From assembly GCA_050084985.1 (NCBI GenBank), contig JBITNC010000001.1:28892001-28956000 (forward strand): 64,000 nucleotides of DNA, in the 5' to 3' direction. Made by a program: the position numbers and the translations under genes. The notes under the pieces are model-generated. The model was not told the origin of the DNA, did no database searches, and saw only the letters and a program-made list of their open reading frames with translations. Below, in pieces: positions 12,418-24,238 of the stretch. Origin of the DNA: Nageia nagi. Taxonomy: Eukaryota; Pinophyta. Position 1 is the stretch's first letter, and the number at the start of each line of letters is the position of its first letter.

Positions 12418-14450
12418 TTCGCCCTTAATTCAAAGGGGTAAAATTCTACAACATAAGTCTTCTCCATAAAAGCATCAACAAAAGTTTCTCCATCTAAACA
12501 AGAAAAATAGTAGACGAAGTTCAAGAATAATTAAGTGCAACCAAGTCCCCTTCAAGAAACCATGAATAAAATATTTTCTTCAACATAAGTCATTCCAAGA
12601 AAGATGAAAGATCCACAAATAGAGAACTTGAACCAATCACCAACAAATCTCTCCCAAATGAAGAGAATTAACAAGGTGTGAAGAATAAATTCTCCATTAT
12701 GAATACAAGAAAGTTATGCATAAAAAAATGTATACTAAATTGCCCACACATAGCATGCTCACATAAGATGTGATCTTCCACATTCACATGATATGATCGA
12801 TCTTATACACTTTCTTTAAAGCTCATCGAATATGTCAAAATAAAGGAGCTATGAAGAATAGTTACCTTAACAACCAAATTTATCCACATAGGAAATTATG
12901 AAGAAAGGTTATTAGTGATCTAAGTTTCTTCATATATAATCTAAATCCAACAAAACTCAATCTTATTGGTATCATCAAAGGAAAACCCCCCTTCAACATG
13001 TGTTGGACTTCCATGGTGCTAGGTTGAGATTGAATGAAAAGACTAGCCAACAAATAAAGGCATTAGGCCTAATATGACATTGCCATTAAAACACTAGCTA
13101 ATCAAAAGATCCAAACTATCTTCACCTTTTAATCATAAGGAAAGCATAAAAGGAGTATTAGAAAATGTGAAGTAAAAGTTGTAACATAAATATTTTCAAA
13201 AATGGATATAATATGATACCAAGTCTTCAAAAGTCTTCAAAATGTAAGTATGTAGCAATACCTTAAAAAATAATGGAGGACACCATCTTCATTTTCATGG
13301 GTGACTATCATAAAAATATCATTTCCATCACCTTTGTAATAAGATAAAGAACATCTCCAATAAGGCATCAAACTGAATCGAATAAGCACAAGATGCATCA
13401 AACAAACTATAATATATTTTTAATATCAAGATGTCCTCCAACAAAATTATCTTACAAAATATGAAGTTTCTAAAATTTTGGAAATCAAATAAGGTAAAGT
13501 AATTTCCACCACAATATATGGTCTCAAAATATTCCTCCAAAATAAATAACAAATTTCACAAATCGACAAGTATCCTTTAATTTTATCTCAAAAAAATTAA
13601 GTCTTCAAAAATATATGTTCTTCAAAAATAATGAGATGCCCACAAATAATTCTTCCAATAAAGGTAAAGGTATAAAAGTTCATTTTGGATATTAAATATT
13701 TAAATATTTTGAAAAAGAATTTAAATATTTAAATATTCAAATTTTAATATTTAAAAAATTAGAAGTTTATACCAAAAGTAGGTAAGAGTGTTGATGATAC
13801 TAATCAAATGCCACCATGGAGGGTTCATAATGGATGCAAAGGTGACTGAGCATCAATGGGTCAGATGCAGAGATGTGCTCTCACGTGATATGAGTGGACT
13901 AGTGTGGGTTCTAGATGCCAAGGCAAGCTGAAGAGAGGAGTGAGATGGAGGATGAGGTAGGTTGATATGACACTCACCATAAGTGGGAAGGTAAGGATTG
14001 ATAGAGTTCACAAGGCATGCAAACAAACCCCTTAAACTAGAAATGACCATAGCCTCATGAGTCACAAACTCGCTCTAAAATGAAGGGTGCCATGACATGA
14101 AGGAGGAAAATTAAAAGCATGTGAAGCTTCCATGAAATCTTGAAAAAAGAACAAATAAATACACACTCCACCAAAATATAGATACAATCCACAAAATAAA
14201 TGCACCAAACAATCTCAAAACCCTACACATAGTTGAGAATTCAAACTAAAGATGACATCCACCATAGAGCTCCAAAATAGATGATCAAATAGTGAAAATT
14301 GATGAGAACAAAATAGGTATCAAAATATGAGTTCAAAAATGGATTTTGGAAAAGGTATATGGAGAAAAATACAAGAGAATAAAATGGAGGATGAGGTGGG
14401 CTTTGAAGATCACATATTTGCAAGGAAAAAAGCCAAAGCTTTGATACCAT

Positions 14451-14742
14451 TATAAGGCCCAATATAAGGATAAAAATTCAAAAATAGAATTAACTCCAAA
14501 AGCCAAATTACATTCTGAATTCATAAGCATAAAAAGAAGGATAAGGATAACTCCTTCAAGAAACCCTAAAAACTTCTAATGACTCTTCAACTTCCTAATA
14601 ACACTTGGATCCTAATGACATGTGGAATTTCTTCCACTTAAACATATGGAAATGCTAAACATAAAATATTTGCATACTCACACACCTAAATCTAATTAAT
14701 ATTTGTAATCAATCTTAATCCCTAAGAATTAGGTTTCCAATA
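14451..14742 (-). repeat. 5' LTR of the small LTR element
   Basis: It runs from TATAAGGCCCAA to GGTTTCCAATA on the plus strand. It is the 5' LTR because the primer-binding site lies directly beside it at 14432-14449. Confidence 0.82.
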
Positions 14743-15384
14743 GAAATTGGTGAACCTAATGTGAATTGAACACAAAACCTTTTGATAAGATGTTTGCAAT
14801 CAAATTTCCATATTAGATGGGTTTTGTATTATTCGATTAAGTTTCAATCTCAATTTAACGTAAAATAATTTATTCTCATATTATTCAATCTATTATGCAA
14901 TAAAGGTAAGTACAGGTACACTAGACCAAAAATGGGCTTTAGAGGTGGACAATTTGAAGTAGTTATGTGGTGGGGGTTTAAATCATGTGCATTTGTGATT
15001 TTAGTGGCACTTTTTATAGGGTGGTTTTAAACTATCCCCATTAAATCACTAAGAGGCAATTTAAAACCACTCTTAAAAAAAGATGAAAAATAAATGGAAG
15101 GTGCAGACAAGAAGAAACAAATGGATTATGCGGGTGATTTTTATGGGATGGTTTTAACCAACATCAAATAATCATAAGGAGGAAATTTTAAACCGCCCCT
15201 CCATCTCAACCCACTAAAATAAAAAAAATTCTACGTGGAGAAAGGCAAGCACTTGAAAACATTTCAAGCATTTCAAGTTTGGTATGGTGAGGGGGGTAGA
15301 GGAGAGGTGAGGTATGACATTTTGTTTACAATTTTGAGCAAGAGGGTGGAGAAGAGGATAGGAGAGGTGATGCAGGTAGAGGTA
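14743..15384. other. No gene seen; diverged duplicate blocks
   Basis: Two related blocks lie near 14995-15070 and 15130-15205, both with variants of TTTTTATGGGATGGTTTTAA followed by GAGGCAATTTAAAACC-like sequence. No coding potential is recognised. Confidence 0.35.
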
Positions 15385-16090
15385 TCAATGCAAGCATGTA
15401 TTCTTCTATATTTTTCATTGCACATTTGTATCTTGTGTTCTTCCTCCATTCGCATACATGCCTTAGGGTATTTTTCAAAAAATCATTTTGTGTATATCCT
15501 ATAATCATTGTAGACCATAAAACTATGTTTTCATCATGCATCTTGTTAAATAATTCTCGAATATTATGTATTCTTCCACATTTTGCATACATATCTTAGG
15601 GCCTTTTTCAAAAAACCCCATTGCAAACCATGAAACTATGTTTGCATAATGCATCTTATCAAATAATTCTTGGGTCTTGTGTATTCTTACATTTTTTGCA
15701 TACATGTCTTAGGGTATTTTTCATAAAATACATGTTGTGTGTTTCTTGTAATCATTACAGACCATGAACTTGTATTTGCATCATGCATCTTGTCAAAGAA
15801 TTATTGGGCCCTATTTATTCTTTCACATTTTGCATGCATGTCTTAAGGTATTTTTTAGAAAACCTTTTTTCTATGTATCCTACAATCATTGTAGACTATG
15901 AAACTATGTTGGTATCATGCATCTTATCAAATAAATTCCAAGTCTTATGTATTCTTCACCTTTTTTCATACATGTCTTATGGCCTTTTTCAAAAAATCCT
16001 ATTTTATATGTGTCTTGCAATCATTGAAACCATGAAACTATGTTTACATCATGCATCTTTTCAAATAATTCCCAAGCCTTATGTATTATT
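15385..16090 (-). pseudogene. Decayed PPR repeat array
   Basis: Read on the minus strand, successive pieces give PPR-like motifs: MYAKCGRIHNIRELFNKMH, then NIVLWSTMIIGYTQND, and again MYAKNVRIHKTQELFDKMH. About five units of 105-133 bp can be aligned on the plus strand through the repeated landmarks GCATACATG(C/T)CTTAGGG and CATCATGCATCTT. Stops and frameshifts interrupt every unit. PPR proteins normally bind organellar RNA; this copy cannot be functional. The unit is longer than a normal PPR repeat, which suggests local tandem amplification after decay. Confidence 0.7.
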
Positions 16091-17461
16091 TTATCATATG
16101 GTCACATAGGTGTGTATATAATTTGATGGTGAAATAACAAGACCCTACCCATAATTCAAGTCTTGATTTCAAACAAATAAAACCTTACTAAGCATCATTT
16201 TAATAATTTACACTCAATAATTGACTTATAGTGAATTTTAAAAAGTCTTTTGAGTTTCTCAAATAGTATTTTTTGTACAGTTATATAGAGAGGATTAAAT
16301 ATAAAGATATATGTGCACTTGAAGATGTACCTTCATTACTAGTATTGTGAAGAACATCGCATTGTTGCGAATGTAGAAAATATTACAATCTGGATAAGTT
16401 GATCACTTCCTTTGAAATTTTCCCATCTTTCATTTAAATTTCTATAGTTCCCTCTTTCCAAATATATATATGGGGTTATATTCCATCCCTAGTTCCACTT
16501 GATAGTTTATCCCCAAATTATATGAAGCAAACATACATAAAATTGATGATTAATTCCCATTATAATGATCAAGAATATTAATGTGCAAATGTGATACAAT
16601 TGTCCAACATCATAAGTCATCATACATTTAAGAGCATGATACAAAAATGAGATAGGTGTCTCATATAAATAAGCAAATCAAACTCTACCAATACATGTGA
16701 GATATTCTCCATCCTTACTATAAAATAATATGTTTTAATCTTGATGATGGATCTCATCAATATATATGATTATTAATTAAATACATAGGAATTAAGCAAA
16801 TATGGGGAAAGTATTAAGAAATTTATTAAACACCAAGGCCCTATCATACTCACACTAATTTCAGCTTAACTTCCAACACCCTCTCATAAGATAAACTTAG
16901 GGGGGAAACAATTTTATGTGAAGAGGTGAAGGTGTTATCACCTCTATACCCTCCATTTATGGAAGCTTCCCATGAAGATATACATTCATCAAATGTATAA
17001 AATCATCAATATGAATATTAAATCTATCTCTACCATTTATGTGAGGAATAACTTTTCCACCATCAATAATATTATTATAACTATCATGATGTCCTACATG
17101 AGATCCAATACATGAGCCAAATCAAGATAAGTATTCCTATGAAAATGAGTTCTATGATGTCCACGATGAAATCCACCACCATGAGGCAAACCATGAGATC
17201 CATCCAATTAACTCCTTGAGCTTACCATTCTTACACCTTTCATTGTAGTAGAGGAAACTTTCCATAAATAGTGGAATCTTTTCTCACCTATGAAGGAAGT
17301 CTCCCAAACATAATAGAATATTTTCTCATCCATGAAGGATACCTCCCACATATCATATAATTTTTTCTCACTCATATAAATCGAAAAATCTTTCTATATA
17401 TAATAGGACTTATCCATACCACTTAGGAAATATTTCCATATACATTAGGATCTATCCTTAT
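16090..17461. repeat. Repeat R, copy 2, left part
   Basis: It is homologous to copy 1 from about 9290 to 10670. It stops at ...GATCTATCCTTAT, where copia-2 begins. Copy 1 continues straight through this point (CCTTATTAACTTAG), so copy 1 shows the pre-insertion state. The last five bases CTTAT (17457-17461) are repeated on the far side of the insertion at 51975-51979. Confidence 0.85.
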
Positions 17462-17849
17462 TGATGGAATTGAAGGATTCCATATAACCAAGATCATCTT
17501 GAAGTTTCTCCAACAAATCTACCATTCATCCATCTACCAATGCAAGAAATAATCACACCAAAGATAACACAAAATGTATAGTGGTTCCTCCATCTCTTGG
17601 GAGTACATCCACTTTGAACCATCATTCTATTACTTTCTCAGAAAATAACTCTTCTACAAATTCTCAAGATAAACATTACTATGCTTTATTAAGTTTGATC
17701 AAGTTACATAATGAGAGAAATACCTCTTTATTTATAAGAACTAACCCACCCTTTAACCTTACTTTTACCCAAAAGTAAAGTTAAAGGTGTTTGTTTCTAT
17801 ATTTATTTCTCTTTCTATTTTTATTCTTTTAATGCTTTAAGGTATCTAT
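17462..17849 (-). repeat. Copia-2 3' LTR, left fragment
   Basis: It is homologous to 51488-51880 of the complete LTR and ends at CTTTAAGGTATCTAT where the gypsy-A LTR starts. Confidence 0.88.
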
Positions 17850-18547
17850 TGATCGCTATAGCGTAACCTCAAAAGTTTGGTCTGGTCGTGTTCTCCACTT
17901 CCCGTAATGGTAGGTTCCTTGAAAGAGTAGAAGGTGGTGGGGATGTGCTTGTGTTGGTTTTCTGCTCAATCTTAGGTTTATAGACCAGTTCCTATCTATA
18001 TTTAAGGTTAAAAGTAATAGGAAAGGAATAAAAGATAGAGTTACAAAAAAGAGATAAATAAATAAAAGGCTAAAATAAGAAATTTACAACCCGAGCATTA
18101 TAGCACAAGCAACAATCCATAGCCAAGATTAAAAATAACAAACTATCTTCCACTTAGGGTCTTGCAATCACAACATAGCTATAATTTGAAGAAAAAATTT
18201 CATGTATAACATTCATAAGAGCAATAATAGCCACTTTGTGGTAAAAGGGCAAAACATTGTCTGTTTGTATTATCATATGTGAATTACTCTTAAAGATTAA
18301 GGCAAATTTGCTAAAATATCTGACCTTTTTGATTTCTAAAAGCTAGCTATTTATACAAGTTTCCCCCCTCCTTGGGTGGTTGGGTTTCATTAATATACAT
18401 CACTGCTAAATTATATAAATGTTACAATTATGCTAAATTACATAGTGAATAAGTACTAACCAACATAACTATATGAGAATTTGCAATTTTTGGTCAACCA
18501 TGTCCATAGAGCTGTAATCCTTCTGACATATCATTGATTGGTTCTTC

Positions 18548-18655
18548 TTCAGCCCTGTAGCTAATTGAAGATAGCACTATAGCTGATTGAAGATAGCACT
18601 ATAGCTGATTGAAGATAACACTGTAGCTGATTGAAGATAGCACTATAGCTAATTG
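18548..18655. repeat. 22-bp tandem repeat in gypsy-A 3' LTR
   Basis: Five units of GCTGATTGAAGATAGCACTATA or close variants. The 5' LTR has fewer units (45843-45915), so the copy number changed after insertion. Confidence 0.85.
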
Positions 18656-18959
18656 AGTAGTTACTTGATTGCACATTGATTGGTACGATTTGGTATTATG
18701 CTTTATCAGCCGCTACCTACTTCTCTGTAATCTTTATGATATCTACTATGAATGTTAGTAATTAAAGTAATGGTGGTTGATAGACATTATGTTCACTTGG
18801 TTCAAAAAGAACTATCACTGTTATGTAGAAATGAGTTGATGTCGACACATTAACAGGGCCTCTAAGGTCAAACACTTAAGATAAAATGGACCTGGGTGTT
18901 CTTTCTCATGCATTACTCTTACACTTGCTTGGTAGGCTCTATGTTCTTCTTTTGAGCTC

Positions 18960-19235
18960 TGTTGATGATCTGGTTCTTTTGGGACCTACTGATTTTCACC
19001 AATCATGATGTCATCTCTCAGGATCAACGGGCTCTGTTGATATTCTAATATCTTCGAGACTTGCTAATTTTCACCCAAAAAATGTGACATCACCTTTCAA
19101 AATTATTAGGCTCTATTGATATTCTTCAAAAATTTGCACCCACCATTACTTGCTCTAGGACCCATTGATTTTGATCAAAAATTATGACATCATCTCCCAA
19201 AATCCTCAAGCTCTGTTAATATTCTTCAAAATTTG
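18960..19235. repeat. Longer tandem blocks in gypsy-A 3' LTR
   Basis: Repeated blocks of about 75-110 bp share GGGACCTACTGATTTTCACC, ATGACATCATCTC and CTCTGTTGATATTCT. The 5' LTR equivalent is 46240-46570. Confidence 0.7.
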
Positions 19236-19424
19236 AACTCTAAATGTGTACAAGTTTTTGACATTTGTGCTAATTCTTAGAGACTCTAAGGCAATAAATA
19301 TAATTTTAGGAAACTTTTACATACATGACTCTTGAGCACACTGAAGAAGATGACATGACTCCCAGGCACTTTCAACTCTTGATCACTAAAGAATAAAAGA
19401 ATATAGAATTGACATAACTTTTAG

Positions 19425-19575
19425 GTATCCTTATTCACATAATTCCTAGGTACTACTAAAAAAATGACATAACTCTTGGGTATCCTTATTTACATAATTC
19501 CTGGGTACTTCTAAAAAAATGACTTAACTCTCAGGTATCCTTATTTACATAATTCTCGGGTGCTACTAAAAAAAT
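19425..19575. repeat. Approximately 56-60-bp tandem repeat in gypsy-A 3' LTR
   Basis: Three units contain GGTATCCTTATTTACATAAT followed by ACTACTAAAAAAATGAC. The same array occurs in the 5' LTR at about 46765-46915. Confidence 0.82.
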
Positions 19576-20147
19576 GACTCCTGACACCCTAAAGAAAAGA
19601 ACAAGGATTTAAAATGAAAGAATACAAAATTTTACAAATCATGAAGACTCTAAAAGAATAATGTCCCTCCAGGTACTCTTTTATACACAACTCCTGGATA
19701 GTAAAGAATGAAATAATGAAGAATGAAAAATAATATAATTACATTGATTTTTGAATGTTATTTTGAAAGAATACAATCTTCTAATGGCTCTTTGGGTTCT
19801 TTGCCTGCTAGAGAATAGAACCCTTCAACTACTACTCCCAATGGCTTACTTAGAAGTGGGCCTAGTTGCAGTCTCAATTGCTACCATCATGTTTGGTGGG
19901 AGAAATGGCTACATCCTTTTATTTAGATCACTTAGATCTTTATAATTAACTTGTTATAGGATGGGAGATGGCTTAATCTTTTCTATGTTTGCTCTGAATC
20001 CTACCAGGATACTGTTTAGCTTCATTCTCATGAGATGGAGTGTAGAACAAGTTACATTATCATATTCACTTAAATACTTAAGGTATCTAGTGATACCATT
20101 AAATATTAGTGAATTTACAAAAAAAAACATTACAAAACCTTACAATA

Positions 20148-20901
20148 ATGCATTTGAGGGCTCTTAGGAGGCTAATGTTGGACTAGGAGGTTGAAGTGAT
20201 GATTTCTAGGTGAAATTTATATCCAGGAATTGTTATATAAAGAAGGTTAGCATCATTGTTGGATATACCTTATTATTATTATTATTTACTCATACCATCC
20301 AGTAGACACAAGTCTTGGCACAACATCAAGGAACATCCCTAGGTGTAGCATCTAGGAGGGTTAGCAGGTTAAGGTATCTTGTTGATCTACGACCAAGGTG
20401 TAGCATCTTAGTCCATCTGGTGGTATTTCGAGGTCACATTTCTACCTTCAATGATTTCTAGATGTGGGAGTTTTACATTAGAGCATCCAAACTTGAGGGA
20501 GTGAGCCTATCTCATCTATTGTTTTACAGTTCCAGCATTGATCACATTTATCCAATCGTTGTGCCCTAGTTAGCTCTTAGGATGCCAATTTTGAGCCTTG
20601 TGGGCCTAGTATTATATCATTTATCATTGTCCATCATTAATACAATTGTTGGGCATTTGGATCTCAATATTGTCTTGTGTATTTATCCATTATTACAACA
20701 TTGAGGTGTGATTTCCCATTTATGCATGTATGAGATAGACATTAGCATTATTGTGTTGCTTAAGCTTAAATTGGATGCCCTATACTTGATGTTGGCATTG
20801 TGAGGTAGTTTATGCTTTTAATTGCACTTCAAGGCCAGACATGGATGTTTGCTTAGTTGAAATTGCTTATTTGCACTTGAGTTTGTGATTGGGATCTTAC
20901 A
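20148..20901 (+). repeat. Gypsy-B 5' LTR, truncated
   Basis: It is homologous to 24849-25606 (shared GCTAATGTTGGACTAGGAGG and GGTTAGCATCATTGTTG). About 610 bp present at the start of the 3' LTR are missing. No counterpart is seen in 19776-20147, so they were deleted. Confidence 0.85.
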
Positions 20902-20902
20902 A

Positions 20903-20914
20903 TGGTAACAAAGC
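20903..20914 (+). promoter_or_regulatory. Gypsy-B primer-binding site
   Basis: TGGTAACAAAGC lies one base after the 5' LTR. It differs from the common plant site TGGTATCAGAGC at two positions. Confidence 0.7.
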
Positions 20915-21544
20915 TTAGATATGGTCAACCTGTGTGGTGAGATCTAGCTAGAAGCAAATTGAACCAGTGGATTAGGAGGTTTTGCACTTAAAAGGCCAAT
21001 CTCGAGGTCAAAACGATAAGTTTTTAGGAAAATTTGAATTCTTAAACTTTAGTCTTCTAGGATTTGGAGAATATATCTATAGATCTGAAGGCTATTTTTA
21101 GGTACAAAAATTATTGATTTATTATCTTGGCTAATTAGAAAAATTTAATATGAAGATTTCAAGTTTTTGAGTTAGGGTTTTGAAGATTATGACACCATGG
21201 GAAGAAACAAAGAAGTATGATCAACTCATACATCTTTTTAGATCATTGACCACATCGGTGCAATAGCAAATTGATGAGTTAAATGTATTTTTCCAAAGAA
21301 ACTACTTAAGAAGAGACATTGGGGTTTCCACCAACCCTAGATTACTATGATCTAGCTGTATGAGAGAGTGTGGAGAAAATGACATCAGATCCAAAGAAGA
21401 TTTCAGGTCTCAAGACACTCTTCATGCAAAAAGAAGAATTTAGCATTCTCCACAATCATGTTCATCTTCACCATGGTCGTAAAAATACCAAGAATCCTAA
21501 GGGAATCAAGAGGAATTGATAAGATTCTTAGATTCGATAGTGAG

Positions 21545-21715
21545 GATAGACAAGGAGTCTTGGCATCACATGTTGGGAATAAATGAAATTTGGCACCCCA
21601 CGTTGGATATCAAAAAGGCTTGACACCCAGTGTTGAACTAGAAAGACGTTTAACACCCCACGTTGAACACTAAGGAGCTTGGGCACCCAATGTTGGACAA
21701 AAAGGAGAATTGACA
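21545..21715 (+). repeat. 30-bp tandem repeat in gypsy-B
   Basis: Five diverged units contain variants of TTGGCACCCCACGTTGGA. In one frame they encode a repeated peptide of the type (G)LTPHVG, interrupted by stops. It may be part of a decayed gag-like ORF. Confidence 0.75.
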
Positions 21716-21798
21716 AAGGAAGAATCTTGGATCAGCCATGTTGACACCCAAAAAGGTATGAACGTAATTCTGATTTCTATGATAGTAATTCAAAAAAT

Positions 21799-22677
21799 TT
21801 GCATGGTATTGTTGAAAGTAATAATATTGGAAAGAAAGAGGAAAAAGCCATTGTTATTTCAGAATTAGTTTCCAAAAATAGTAGTGAGGAAGGTGAAGAT
21901 GGCTTTGAGTCTAACATGGAGGAAGATAAAGATTACAAAGAAGAGAATGCTATTTCAAATCTTGAAAATTCAGAAATCATTGTATCACTACATGAGGTAT
22001 GTCAAGTAAAGCTACCAGACGTTTCCTTCAAAATGCAATCACCCCCATTTGTTGAGGATGTAGTTAAGGACAAGAAGCTTGATGTACATGTGAATGTTAA
22101 AGCTTTTCAATCAACTTGTGAGTATGCACATACTAGTTTCATGCCTTTAGTTTCAAAGTGTGATGTGTGAGAAAATTCAACTCTTTATATAAATTGCAAT
22201 AATCTTCTAGCTCCATTGGATCCAGGTGTTTGGGTACCCAAGTATGGTGAGGATATGAAGGCGATTAAAGGCTTCTCTTTTATAGTACTAACTTATAAGA
22301 AAAATATGACAACATTGTATGAGGATGTGGGATCATCTCTCACCCTTAGAGTGAGATCCATGAGTTTAAACTCTTGGAGGGATTTAACATCATGGATCCA
22401 TAGGGATCTAAGTTTGGAGAATGGGAATCTTGCCTTAAGAAGGTATGACTTATTTCTCAATTTTGTTTTGTTGATTACTAATCTTATTTTTAGCATGAAT
22501 GACAATTGCAAACAAAAGAAAAGAAAGATTTTTATTAGCTACAACTCTTGCACTTCTGTTGGAGGTGTTTTGGGCTCCAATGTCCATGATAGGAGACCCC
22601 TAATAGTTGTTGCAAATAAAGGAACTATTATTTCATGTTTGTTGATCACTTCTCAGAAAAAGAAGATTGATTTTTAG
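21799..22677 (+). pseudogene. Unassigned gypsy-B reading frame 1
   Basis: One frame runs for 293 codons with a single internal TGA at 22168-22170. The first half is acidic (for example SEEGEDGFESNMEEDKDYKE) and may be disordered. The second half includes GVWVPKYGEDMKAIKGFSF and a hydrophobic stretch YDLFLNFVLLITNLIF that could cross a membrane. I do not recognise a domain. It lies inside an LTR element after the leader and the repeat array, where gag would be expected. Confidence 0.5.
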
Positions 22678-23306
22678 TTTATGGTGCACATGATGATGAT
22701 TGCCCTAAAACTTATTCTTGATGCCATGTATGATTAGAAGACTCATATGCTTAATGATTAGACAACATTATATTGGAAGAAGGATGATGAGGGTAGGGAC
22801 ATTATTTCCACAACATTGGGAGTGGCTTGGGACATAAATGCTCAATCCAAGAAGGCCTTGTTTGATCCCATATGTGAGGGAACTCTTATCCTACATTCTT
22901 ACCTCACTTTTCAAGAAAGAGGGACTATATTTTGTGGTTGTACATAGAAAGGAAAGGCTATTGATTTGAGGACTATTTTGCATAATTCTGGTACTATTTT
23001 AGCCAACATTTTAACTAAAGGTTTGGAGGGCTAAAACATTAGACAGTCCTAGCATGCATTGGCACTTGTTTGGGACTATCATTATTACATAACTTCATTG
23101 GACTATGTGGCACAGAGTTTGGGCTATGTTTGATGGGGAGATTTTCCTCATATTGAGGACTAAAATCCATCGAGAGGACTACATACGTTAGTGCATTGGT
23201 TGTTGCAGATATGTTTGCTAGGAGTTTTTGGACTACATGTTCATTGAATTTTTAGGTTGAATCCTTATCTTTTGAGGCAACGTTTCTGACATTAGTTGGG
23301 ACTGAT

Positions 23307-23840
23307 GTGGCAACACTATGGGTTGCATTAATTGCTAATAAAAATGGGAATATTGTTGTACTCTTTGCTCGTGTCTTTGGGATTGATACACACACAGTAA
23401 AGGATGCACTTATTTTCGATGCAAGAAGGATTGTTGAAGATGATATAAGGAATGCTCTTCACTTGATAGGGGTTATCCTTTGGGGGAATAAGTTTGTTGC
23501 TAATTTGAGAAATAATAATACATGTTTACACTTTATTTGGTGCTCAATTAGAACTAAGTTAAATGAAAATAAGGTTGTTGTATTTTCAGATCCAATATGC
23601 ACTCTTTTCCTTACCAGAATGGCTGAAAATACTCCTTGCAATATGGTTGTTCATATTGCAGAATGTGATGCATGGTTGGTTGATTTAAATGAACATGAGT
23701 GCACTAAAATTTCAGACCTGTTATGTATTTGTTCCATCACTAACATGGCTGAAAATAATTTCAAAAATATGACTGGTATCCTTGTCTTAATGGCTACAAT
23801 CATTGATGACTATTTGGTGATGAGAAGAGGCCTTGTCTAG
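23307..23840 (+). pseudogene. Unassigned gypsy-B reading frame 2
   Basis: 177 codons without a stop, starting MATLWVALIANKNGNIVVLF. No retroviral motif is seen. Phrases such as MAENTPCNMVVHIAECDAWL and NMAENNFKNMTGIL recur in loose form, hinting at internal duplication. It ends 400 bp before the 3' LTR. The preceding 22678-23306 reads in short pieces with many stops. Confidence 0.45.
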
Positions 23841-24238
23841 ATTATTGTTGGTATTTCAAGTATCGATTTGTTGGCTACCATTAGTACACAATTAGATACC
23901 TTTTGGTTAGCACTCCTCGCACCATTTGAGTGTAATTATGGAGACCTAATGTTGGCAATCTTTTTGCCAACTATCAATACATGTTTGTACATTGATAGGG
24001 AAGTCTTAAGGACTAACTTTGAGCCATTGCACACAGATTTTTATTTCATACCTAAGTATCATACACTTGCTGATTTTTGAAGGGTTGTTGTGCACACTCT
24101 TAAGGTTGAGTTTGTTGGATTCATAGTTGATATGATTTCTTCACTGGAGCATGATGAACTCTATTCTTTGAGGTAGCTTTGGGACCCTAGATTGTATTGT
24201 AATTGCTTAAGGGCAAGCAATTTCAAGAGGGGAGGCTT

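Larger units (their letters stand above)
11972..14742 (-). mobile_element. Small non-autonomous LTR retrotransposon
   Basis: Two direct repeats of about 295 bp (11972-12268 and 14451-14742) flank 2.2 kb of DNA. Next to the right repeat, minus-strand 14449-14432 reads TGGTATCAAAGCTTTGGC, a primer-binding site of the initiator-methionine tRNA type. Next to the left repeat, GGGGGG on the minus strand is a plausible polypurine tract. These set the orientation as minus. No gag or pol domain is visible, so the element would need another element's proteins to move. A target duplication is not clear (flanks GGAGT and GAAAT). Confidence 0.82.
17850..19775 (-). repeat. Gypsy-A 3' LTR
   Basis: Plus-strand edges are TGATCGCTATAGCG and TTTTGAAAGAATACA. 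It carries the same internal repeat blocks as the 5' LTR. The adjacent 19776-20147 should be gypsy-A internal 3' DNA; it includes a purine-rich stretch on the minus strand beside the LTR. Confidence 0.85.
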
